DNA from: Chondrilla cf. caribensis
Taxonomy: Eukaryota; Porifera; Demospongiae; Chondrillida; Chondrillidae
DNA: 20,000 nt
Direction: 5' to 3'
NCBI GenBank assembly: GCA_964020155.1
Contig: OZ026553.1
Coordinates: 4,296,509 to 4,316,508, forward strand
Position 1 is the stretch's first letter; the number at the start of each line of letters is the position of its first letter. Below, in pieces: positions 1-8,338 of the stretch. The position numbers and the translations under genes were made by a program. The notes under the pieces are model-generated. The model was not told the DNA's origin, ran no database searches, and was given only the letters and a program-made list of their open reading frames with translations.

Positions 1-87
1 TTCTTGTTCGATAAAATAGCAACAGAGTGCTAAGGAACCAGGGTGGGCGCTTATTATTAACACTGCCCAATCCAGATACATGTATTG

Positions 88-196
88 GGACCAGCCATTA
101 ATCAATGTATAAGTATATCCCTAACCCTAACCACCACCCTATCCTATCCCTACCCTACCCTAACCTGTTACTTATACATTGATTAATGGCTGGTCC
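88..196. repeat. Palindromic element with telomere-like core
   Basis: Positions 88-115 and 169-196 are perfect 28-base inverted repeats (arm begins GGACCAGCCATTAATC). The 53-base loop (116-168) is built almost wholly from CCCTAA, CCCTA and CCTAT units, like degenerate animal telomere repeat. I see no target-site duplication beside the arms. It could be a tiny foldback element or a palindromic repair product that captured interstitial telomeric sequence. The inverted repeat is read directly; the origin is inference. Confidence 0.85.
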
Positions 197-360
197 AGGA
201 GCTGCACTTGATTCGGAGGATTTATGCGCCTTTTTTTGTTACAGTCTGAAATACAGCAGGGTGCTGTACCCTGTTCCAGCCATACCCAGGGAAACGCTAG
301 TACACGCTAGTCTCATGTTTCACAGACCTGCTACTTAAGTACGCTAGTACGTGCTAGTTT

Positions 361-1111
361 GCCTCCATTTTTATAATTATGATGCCATTCAGTCAGAGAG
401 AAGGGGTCTGGTCAACAACCTGTACTGATTTCGAAACGTGGGGCTAATCAATATGCAGTTTGATCATGTAATATTTAAATTCATTGCTACAATGAGTAAG
501 TGACGTGAATTTGAAGGAGGTGCTCATTTTGTACTGGTGAAGACTCTTAGGCATTAATTCGGAAACGTCCTTTACCTTCGCATGTAAAGCATTCAACGAT
601 GTAGAAGTCAAACTTGGATGGCACTTCCTCGTAATCCTAGCAAGAGAGGGGCTGTTGCTTTGTGCACTGATCTGCTGAATAGGTTGTAAGTCTTTGGCTC
701 CAGATATAAGGGTGTATTCAAGTATGCAGAGTCTTTCTAACTTTGTCAAATCGCTCTGACAACTATAGCGAAGTCAGGCACTGTCTTCGTTTGTTTCCAC
801 GTAATTTCTCAAACGTTTCAAAAGGAATCTATGTAGAAGGTCCTTCAATATTCCCCCTTCTCCCGTACATGCACTGTCGTGTAGTCTTTTCCTTTTCTTT
901 TCATTCTCACTGGATTTCTCACTAACAGAAGCAGCAAACATCCATCGCAACTATTGCTGACCTCGGCTACATGGCAACTGTATAGATTATGTACGCAATA
1001 ATCTATGTTCCTATGGTTTAACACCTCGACGGCTGAAAAGAAATCGGTACAGGCTGTTGACCAGACCCCTTCTTGCCGACCACATGGTGTCATAATTATA
1101 AAAATGGAGGT
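361..1111. repeat. Inverted pair of 72-base segments, about 85% identical
   Basis: The segment 361-432 matches the reverse complement of 1040-1111 at 61 of 72 positions, including a 21-base perfect block and the shared stretch AAGGGGTCTGGTCAACA. Weaker similarity may continue outward towards 300 and 1150. The roughly 600 bases between the arms hold no convincing gene: the open frames are short and lack supporting splice signals. This may be an old foldback transposon or two copies of one repeat inserted head to head. CGCTAGTAC-like words repeat near 295-355. Confidence 0.65.
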
Positions 1112-1505
1112 GAGAAACGGTTCTGTGCTATGTGAGACTAAGTATGTGCTGGTCATATGTTTTACATTTTCCAGTAACTGGAATTGTTCTTTTAACATAG
1201 CTAGTGGACTGGGGTGGTGACTGTAATCTAACCCATACTACGTACATAGTATAATTACCCATTAGAGCAGGTATCATCTAGGAAAGAGACTTGGAATTCC
1301 GATTTGTGTCTCAGATGTGGCTTTACTGTGGCATAGTAGAAATTTCTCCATTGTTGTTTAAGATGTGTTTGGCCATACCTTGAAGGGCACATCAAATCTG
1401 TACTTCTTATCAGAGATACCTACTATCAGCACTGGTTGACATAGTGTACATGAGCTAGGGACTGAGTGAGGTGTACTCACTAACCAGGAGTATGTAGCTA
1501 ACTAG
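1112..1505. other. No gene seen
   Basis: AT-rich unique-looking sequence with stop codons in all frames at short intervals. I see no splice-bounded exon, RNA gene or repeat here. Confidence 0.5.
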
Positions 1506-1682
1506 GTACACTGGAGCCTCTCTATAAAGGACACAGCTAATTTGTCCACTGTGGAGAGGTTGTCCACTCTTCAGAGGTGAAAAATATATTAACACTATAG
1601 GAAAGTTCATTTTTGGGGCCTAAGACAGTGTCCTTTGTAGGGAGGTAATTTATATGAGAGAGTCCTTTAGGTTCCACTGTAC
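1506..1682. mobile_element. Short non-autonomous element (MITE), possibly pogo/Tc1-mariner-like
   Basis: The ends GTACACTGGAGCCT (1506-1519) and AGGTTCCACTGTAC (1669-1682) are inverted repeats with two mismatches, and the terminal TA could be the target-site duplication typical of Tc1/mariner and pogo elements. The inside carries related TGTCC motifs (TTGTCCAC, TGTCCTTTGTAGGGAGG) and no coding capacity. A block of the right half (1628-1651) recurs near the other end of the window in opposite orientation (19948-19969), so it belongs to a dispersed family. The superfamily call rests on the CAGTGGAACC-like tip and TA flank only. Confidence 0.6.
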
Positions 1683-2175
1683 TTACTTAGCAAGTTGCAC
1701 TGTATTGATTTTATTGCCTTTGTTAAGTGTATTCATTGCCTTCACACGCAGGTACAATGCAAAGAGAAGGCACTGGAGAAGAACAAAACTGAACCTGTAG
1801 TGTAGTGTGGCCATTACTTGGAACATTGTACTTGTTTATGTATGTCAATGAATCCTGTCCACTGTGGCAAAACTGTTTCAAATAATCATGACATTTTCAA
1901 ATGTGAACATAATAATTTTATGTATTATAATATATACGTATAATGAGTGATCTAGTATGTATATAATATTATTATTATAGTGCAGACATATTAGTGTGAT
2001 TGCCTCCATATGCAAGTATGACAGTGCACAATATCACAATGTCATGCTAAGATTATAATATTATATCTAGTATACTTAAAATCCAAATACACATAAGAAA
2101 TGCAAACAAAACACTGTACACACTGTGTTGTAACATGCAGTAGAGTTGATCATAACAAGAATAATGTCATTTCTT
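1683..2175. other. AT-rich downstream flank, no gene seen
   Basis: Very AT-rich sequence (runs such as TATTATAATATATACG near 1920-1990) lying just 3' of the minus-strand GTPase/Death gene; it probably contains that gene's 3' UTR. I found no clear AATAAA on the minus strand and no coding exon. Confidence 0.4.
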
Positions 2176-2465
2176 CTACTGATCTTTACTCCATTTTGAA
2201 TTATTGATGGCCTTTTTTTCCAAATCTGTTGCAACGTTTTCACCAAAGGTAGCTTCTACTTGTTGTAGTAGGAACCTCCATGTTGAGGGGTAGGACTTTC
2301 CAGAGCGACCGTCCCTCCAGTACTGCAGGGCTAGTAGACCACCAAGTGGATCCATACGGTAAGCCTGCACTTGGTCAAAAGGGACTCCCAGGTTAACAGC
2401 CAGAAACTGCCACAGTGGTTTCAGCAGCAAAACATTATTGAGACCGACATCTGATGGAGTCAGAC
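2176..2465 (-). other. Last exon: Death domain
   Basis: Acceptor CATCATCACAG precedes GTCTGACTCC; the codon is completed by the A ending exon 2640-2548. The 95 residues include LWQFLAVNLGVPFDQVQAYR, PLGGLLALQYWRDG and YPSTWRFLLQQVEATFGEN. These fit the Death-domain pattern: W..L...LG near helix 1-2, a L..W turn, then the S-TW--L---L helix. The domain would bind other Death domains. It ends about 20 residues before the stop, so it is C-terminal as in DAPK-type proteins. Upstream exons 2926-2852 and 2640-2548 encode a polar linker rich in Ser, Pro, Thr and Gln. Confidence 0.75.
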
Positions 2466-3037
2466 CTGTGATGATGGAATCAGAAATGTAATATTATTGC
2501 TGTATGCTCTGACCAACAGACACTGACTGTATCTCACTAGTACTCACTGTAGAACTCCAGACTCTGAGGGTGTTGAGAGGGGGACGTATCCCATGCAGAG
2601 GTACTGGGTGGCTGTGGTATGTCACCAGTTGACATGGTTACTGCAAAAATTTCAAATGTAAAATTGAAATGACATTCTACATACGTATGGTAATGTCTAT
2701 AATATAATACATGCAAGTATATACACTCCTTCATACTGGCACAGATGGGTACGTAATGTACGCATGTATATTATGTGTGACATGTACGTACATATGCGGT
2801 TCTACACAGAATATAACTCTCATGTTTAAACCACTGCTCACTCCTCCTCACATGAATTTGATTCAGTCTCTCTTTGTTTTGGACCAGATGTAACATTGGT
2901 ATCAGACTCTGGTTTTCTTTGATGTGCTGGTATAAATGAAATGTACAACCATTATTATAGTAACATAATAATTATTTGTCACACTCACATTGAGTACAAC
3001 CAAATTTAAAGTACAACTACATCCATACACACACACA

Positions 3038-3111
<74 letters not shown>

Positions 3112-6100
3112 TACACACATACACACCTAGCTTATAGGCCTCTAATATAGAGTTCATTGTTTCTTTGCAGTCCTTAAGACTTGATCCTTCCCCTTGTGAT
3201 AAACAGCGCTTCTGAAAGCGGGGCTTCTCATTGACAAGCTTTGCGAGATGAACAGGATCAGCTTCTTGTCTGGTTGGTTGAGAACAATCACATGGAGTGC
3301 AGAGAATCACTGAGGAGTGTGTAGTAGTGCCGAAGAGCCTGAAATATGCGTCTTGCATGGAATTCTCGAGATCCTTGACAATGATGCCACAGTCTTCAGG
3401 AGACCATTTGGGGGAGTCATTATCATCCATCTCGGCTGGATTGATGTGGATTGAGATGTGGTCGATGTTGTCCACAGCGTAGATGTTGTATAGGTGTTGA
3501 GTTCCTCCTTTGGCTTCCTTCACAATGACCATGACATCTCGACAGCGAGGAGTGGCTGGTCCCTTACAAACCTTGACATCATAACCCTTGTTACGGTGAT
3601 TCAAAATGTTCACTACAAAGTGCGGGAAGAGACCTTGGGGAACAAAATACTCCGTCGACTCCTCTGTGTTGATAGTAAGTGCCAGTGAGGGAATAGGACC
3701 TTCCCGATCCATTGGGACAAACTTCCTATCACAACGTGGAGGTAGGATTGAGGGAATGAAGAGCTGTATTGGGTCTCCCGGCATCTTTGCAGCTAATCCC
3801 CACTTGAGCAGGCAGTTCAAGAGGTAGGAGCGAAAACCCGAAAATGACCCTAGCTCATCTGGGACTCCTAACAGAGCAAGAGAATCAGAAGTGAGGATCC
3901 CACTTTTTTGGAGTGTTGTTAAGGCTTTTTTCTTTGCAATTGTGATCTTCTGTCCCGGATTACGTAATTCATAAAATGGGATTTCTAAAATGCGTGTTAC
4001 TTGCTGATAGAGGACGTCGGGATTGGTGAATACTGGAGAGCTGTGTAGGTTGTCTGTGTTGTCTGGGTCCACGTCGGTGTGATCAAGGTCGGGACAGCTG
4101 AAAATCCCCAGCATGTGGAAGGTGGTTAGCATGGCAAGAAACTCCTCATCCGATGAGACAAGATTGTGTTGAATACACAGCTTACGGAGATCTTGGTACG
4201 TCAGCACAGAGAGGGCGGAGTCATCATCAGTTGACCAAAAGATCAACTGACAATGGAACCACAAAAGTGGGAAGCGGATTTTGAACTTGGATTCAGCATT
4301 GGATACGGTTTCACGCAGCTCCTTAACACCACTGCAAGTAGGGTCGAGGCTTTCCACCAACATCAAATATGGTTGGCTGTCTTCCCAGGTTGGGATGTTG
4401 CAGCAGTGGGATTCCAGCAGCCTTGTAGCCTCCTCGGAGCTTTGAGAACATGTCTTCTTTCTTGATCCCACGACAATAACTGGAAGTACATCACTGAGAC
4501 CCAAGGTGTCGCCATCTTCTCTGAGACGTTTCTGCAGCTCCTTTTCCATTTTCAGGAACTTCTCCTTGCAGTGGTGAAGGGTGTGTAGGGAACGCTTGAT
4601 CATATCCAAGTTGGTCTGGGTTGGATTGGATAGAATTTTAGTGGCAAACTGACAGGGCTTTCGGTAGGTGATCTCTGGACAGGCAGAGAGACCTTCCTCC
4701 GAGTTGTACACAATGAGGTACATGGCTCGGGAGGTGGCAACCATCGGGTGGAAGTCGAAGAAGGCTGGCTGACCACCGCTGTCAACCAGGTGGATCATAC
4801 GGACTTTATTGAGATGATCCTCACCTAACGTCTGAGAGAGGTTACGAAGAACTCTTTCCTTAAGGCTAGAGAAGGCATGCTCAATGGAAGGCTTTTGTTC
4901 GACTATAGCTGTGGGCTGAGTGTGTTGTGGTGTTGTAGTATTCCTTGGTAAAATCGGTGTTGTAGCATTTTCTAATTTCGATTTGCTGAACTGAGGTACT
5001 GTAGGAGGTGGGGATTGCAACCTGTCAGTAGCTGGAATCAACGGTTCCTCTTCTGGGACTTGAAACACACTCTGGCGGGCATCATACTCCTCCTCTGCGA
5101 CAGTGTGGTAGAGAGCGGATTGGAGTTTTGTGTGATTAAATTTTTCCCACTTCAGTGTGTCATCTATGAAACACTCCATGACGACCTCTGCTGCTGTGGA
5201 CACAGGAGTGCTCTCAGTTGACTCTTGAACGTCACCTGACAATGCTCTCTTGAGTTGTGTCTTTCCAGCTGCTGGTGGTCCTAGAGTGACACACTTGACA
5301 ATCTCAATTTCCACAGAGCCACCTCTTTCAATGGCAGCTACATAGGGAAGATATGAATTAAGTACTAACCAATAAAAATAATTAATATAATAACATATCA
5401 TTACATGCTGCGGGCACGTACCTTTAACAAGTTCCGCTTGAAAATCAATTTTCTCTTCAGTTAAAGGATTTTCATGACTTGAAGGCTGTGTGTACAAATA
5501 TATTGGGTATAGTTCATCATTTTCTGAACCAATTATCATAATAATAACCTTTGGCCACCATCCCATGTATACAATATTTTGTACCACACAACTAGGACTT
5601 ATTTGTAAATATAAACTAATGTGACATTTCCTGTTTACAATACACATTAGGTGATAGGTAAGAATATGCAAAAAGGGTGAAAAACGTCTTGCAACCATTT
5701 GTGAGTTTACATAATGCAAGGATTTGTATGCATATGTATGGTATGTATCATGTACAGTACAATCTAATTACAGTTTACTGATAAAATTAATGCGAATGTG
5801 CATTTGATACCCTCTATGTATGTATGTGCCTCTTCAGTATATATTTAGTACGTATATACTTATTCCTGACATATATCAGGTACAGTACATATTCCTGACG
5901 TATACGTATTGCATGGCTCAATTTAACTGGCCTCAACACTTCAATTACATATTGGATGATACAGAAGTGTACCAGCTGACTTGGTCATCAATGTTATTGT
6001 GGTAGTGTTCTGTTATGTACTGTGTACTCCAACAGATATGGCATCACTTACTTTGTCCATGTCCTTCTTGGACATCAAGCCATCCTGATCAGCCGGGTCT

Positions 6101-6253
6101 TCCACTATATGTAATTCGTACAAGGGTCAATAGTATTGACACACAAATAATGTCATGTATCATGTACTGTACTTCAGAGTTGAAAATGACATACACATTA
6201 TAATGGTGAAGATATGTAACTACACTTGTGCATACACGCACACACATACACAT

Positions 6254-6311
<58 letters not shown>

Positions 6312-6348
6312 ACACACGCACGCACACACGCAAGCACACACGCACATG

Positions 6349-6417
<69 letters not shown>

Positions 6418-7298
6418 ACACACACACACATGCACACAAACTACAGGGTCTTTTAATCATATGCTGTCTAAGAAGTTGCATAAAAACATCATGCATACCA
6501 TTTTCATTTCATATATTCAGAAACCAGGACACCCAAGCTCACACAAGCACTGTGGCATACATTTGTACAAACACTGTCAAATACACTTGATGTTAACTGT
6601 TTGGAACATACGTATAACTAAGAAAAAAACAATGAATAAACTTCTCACCTCTCAACATCTTAGCTTCGTCTTCAAAGCCATATTTTTCTAAGATGTTGCT
6701 AGTCCTGTTCTTCACTGATGGCTCTTTATCACTCTGAGTCATACAAATGCGCCTCACACCCTCAGCTAGACCATTTCTCTCATATTTTCTCTGTACTGAT
6801 TGAACTTCTCTTCTGGACATCAAACCATCCTGAGCTATAGCACCCAAAACTGTACAAAAGAAAGTTCATTCACAACAAAATGTGCTGAAGTTGCTGTGCA
6901 CCACTATCATCCTAAATGTCATATTGGTGAGCATGCATTATATTGAAATGTGAGATATGCAATATAATTCAAAACAATTCAACATAAAATGTATGTGCAG
7001 TGCCACAAAATAACTTGCTTGGATCAAACACACAGACGCACAAATGCATGCACGCACACACACACACATGAAAAAAATTTCCCACCTTCAAATTTGCTTA
7101 ATTTTTCGAATCTATTTGTTGCACAACCACATTTCTTCAAGATCTCCTCAGTCCTTGCTATCACTGTGGGCTCTTTGGTGCACTGAATGCTACAAATGAG
7201 ACTCAATCGCCCCTGCCAATCATATGTCATCCATTTCTTTTGTACTTCATGAACATCTTCTTTGGACATCAAACCATCCTGAACTAGTTCACCCAGTA
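2176..7298 (-). CDS. CARD-like / Roc GTPase / COR-like / Death-domain protein, multi-exon, 5' end unresolved
   Basis: Exons in transcript order, all with GT-AG ends and consistent phase 1: 7298-7086, 6849-6649, (6104-6052 uncertain), 5523-5422, 5337-3127, 2926-2852, 2640-2548, 2465-2176 (stop TAG at 2176-2178). The order of domains is CARD-like modules, linker, P-loop GTPase, COR-like region, Ser/Pro-rich linker, Death domain. The P-loop is GPPAAGKT (about 5281-5258), switch II is DSGGQPAF (4783-4760) and the G4 position reads VVGSRKKT (about 4477-4451). The Death domain is in the last exon. Roc-COR plus Death is the C-terminal layout of DAPK1; there is no kinase or ankyrin part here. Expected role is a cytoplasmic signalling scaffold in innate immunity or cell death; this is inference. 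No ATG is assigned: exon 7298-7086 needs an upstream exon ending in phase 1. Skipping 6104-6052 keeps the frame. Confidence 0.8.
3025..3126. repeat. (CA)n microsatellite touching a 5' splice site
   Basis: About 100 bases of CA repeat. On the minus strand it is (TG)n and begins directly at the donor of exon 5337-3127 (GTGTGTATG), filling half of the 200-base intron. Confidence 0.95.
3127..5337 (-). other. Main exon: P-loop GTPase plus COR-like region
   Basis: This 2211-base exon has 737 whole codons with phase 1 at both ends (acceptor TTCCCTATGTAG, donor GTGTGTATG). It opens at AIERGGSVEIEIVKCVTLG and reaches the P-loop GPPAAGKTQLKRAL within about 30 residues. A Ser/Thr/Pro-rich insert of roughly 100 residues lies between the P-loop and DSGGQPAFFDFHP (switch II), much longer than in Ras or LRRK2 Roc. 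The G4 motif is SRKK where NKxD or TKxD is usual, so guanine specificity may be altered. After about residue 330 comes a winged-helix-like COR stretch (LTTFHMLGIF, then DVLYQQVTRILEIPFYELRN). The C-terminal 200 residues are not recognised. Confidence 0.8.
5422..5523 (-). other. Small linker exon before the GTPase
   Basis: Bounded by acceptor AATTGGTTCAG and a strong donor GTACGT, it encodes 34 codons in phase 1/1 (NDELYPIYLYTQPSSHENP and following). It joins in frame to the P-loop exon (codon G+CT) and, upstream, to the CARD-like exon 6849-6649 (G+AA). The open frame continues further 5' to 5719 but that extension has no ATG with context or CDS-like composition and I treat it as intron. Confidence 0.65.
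5524..6051. other. Intron sequence, no further exon identified
   Basis: AT-rich, with repeated TATGTATG/ATACGTAT words around 5725-5910. If exon 6104-6052 is used, a phase 0 acceptor exon should exist here, but I could not find one with convincing coding content. Confidence 0.35.
6052..6104 (-). other. Truncated third CARD-like exon, possibly decayed
   Basis: On the minus strand, acceptor ACATATAG opens 53 bases encoding EDPADQDGLMSKKDMDK and then meets a strong donor GTAAGT. QDGLMSKKDM matches QDGLMSKEDV and QDGLMSRREV in the two neighbouring full exons, so it is a copy of the same module, but it stops after the second predicted helix. Its out-phase is 0 whereas its siblings are 1/1, and no phase 0 partner exon is visible. 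It is either a split copy or a relic that is skipped. Confidence 0.5.
6234..6439. repeat. (CA)n microsatellite with CG-containing interruptions
   Basis: About 200 bases of CA dinucleotide with a central block of ACGCAC/CGCACG units (6301-6355). It sits in the intron between CARD-like exons 6849-6649 and 6104-6052. Open frames through it are artefacts of the repeat. Confidence 0.95.
6649..6849 (-). other. CARD-like module exon B
   Basis: Acceptor TTTCTTTTGTACAG, donor GTGAGAAG, 67 codons, phase 1/1. It encodes LGAIAQDGLMSRREVQSVQR, then ICMTQSDKEPSVKNRTSNIL and EKYGFEDEAKMLR. It aligns along its whole length with exon 7298-7086: QDGLMS, V..VQ, IC, Q..KEP.V..RT..IL.K.G. The pattern (short helix, G-L-S turn, helix, later L---L helix) resembles CARD or a related death-fold, which is inference. 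A symmetrical phase 1 exon is easily duplicated. Confidence 0.6.
7086..7298 (-). other. CARD-like module exon C (first recognised exon)
   Basis: Acceptor TTGTTAATGTAG, donor GTGGGA, 71 codons, phase 1/1. It encodes LGELVQDGLMSKEDVHEVQK, then CSIQCTKEPTVIARTEEIL and KKCGC. It is the closest match to a CARD consensus in the gene. There is no in-frame ATG near its start, so a preceding exon ending in phase 1 is required; candidates are discussed at 12031-12085 and near 7707-7738, neither certain. Confidence 0.6.
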
Positions 7299-7531
7299 CT
7301 ACATTAACAAATATACAATAACATCATTAAACAAATTCCACTGCCGTGTACCAGCACAACCATGCAGTAATTCATTTGTCACCCACCTACGTATAGCAAA
7401 AGATTGTGTGAAAGAATGTTTATAAGCAAACATACACACAACATACTGTACGTATGCAAATACACCTGTGGACACATGCTGTATCCTGATATGTGCATAA
7501 TAAGTACATACAATGTACAAATAAGACACAC

Positions 7532-7594
<63 letters not shown>

Positions 7595-7894
7595 CACACC
7601 TGTACTGTTCCAATGGCCCTGCCACACAAACACTCACACAGTGAAGACATACATACCAGTATGTAGCATGTTGTATAGGCGTATCAAAGGGGAAAGTGTG
7701 CGTACCTCTTGGACACACTTCATTGATGTACCACACTTCTCAATGATGTACACACACTGTGTTAATTGTTTATGATATAGTATGATTATCTATTAACCTT
7801 TCGACCATTGTCTAGATATAACACCTCATAATAATAATTCGTATAGAATATACGGTATAATAATAATACTTAACAAACACAATACACATTATAG
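7299..7894. other. Intergenic or intronic sequence with (CA)n array
   Basis: A (CA)n tract occupies about 7525-7599. A near-duplicated word (TACATCATTGAGAAGTGTG beside TACATCAATGAAGTGTGT, about 7704-7752) ends in a minus-strand donor-like GTACGC with phase 1; it lacks an ATG. Otherwise nothing is seen before the left end of the transposon-like element. Confidence 0.4.
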
Positions 7895-7907
7895 TAGCGA
7901 GTCCAAA
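7895..7907 (+). repeat. Left terminal inverted repeat
   Basis: TAGCGAGTCCAAA, perfect inverted partner at 11787-11799. Confidence 0.7.
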
Positions 7908-8081
7908 TCATTATTCTGATGTCATAATATTGTGTAACCAATGGCACCTAGAGGTTGTATACATTAATGCGGCACCGAACGCGCGCTTTCAAAGTCATCG
8001 TTTCCACAAGCGGTTTGTTTACTGTTCTCGCTCATCGCATATCAAATTGAAGCCCTAAAGGAGATCTTTTCAAAGATACTG

Positions 8082-8327
8082 GTAAGGAATGCTGATTTGT
8101 TAAATACCGAGAGTATCGCCTGTGTAAACATTATAATAACGAATTTTCGACCCTGTTTGACATAGTGCGTAATGTTTACTATGCGATATTGGGATATTAG
8201 GGGATAGAGAATCTTGAATTTAGCACACTTTAGTGATGGCTTTAGTAAAAATTTGTGGTAATGGTTTTGAAATTTTAACATCAGTAAATTCTTTCAAATT
8301 ACTTTTGCCCCACATATTTCCATGCAG
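8082..8327 (+). other. Predicted 5' UTR intron of the transposase-like gene
   Basis: GATACTG/GTAAGG at 8081/8082 and TTTCCATGCAG ending at 8327 are good splice signals just upstream of the ATG at 8339. The leader region 7967-8051 contains a small open frame starting ATGCGGCACC that is not in frame with the main gene. Confidence 0.5.
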
Positions 8328-8338
8328 AATCTGATAGA

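Noticed and set aside
5338..5719. N-terminal extension of the large minus-strand frame upstream of 5337
   Set aside because: A clear acceptor at 5337 and a donor at 5422 show that 5338-5421 is intron; the frame is open only by chance.
6155..6691. Long His/Thr or Cys/Val open frames through the (CA)n tract
   Set aside because: They are pure products of the dinucleotide repeat in several frames at once; only the exons beside them show coding content.
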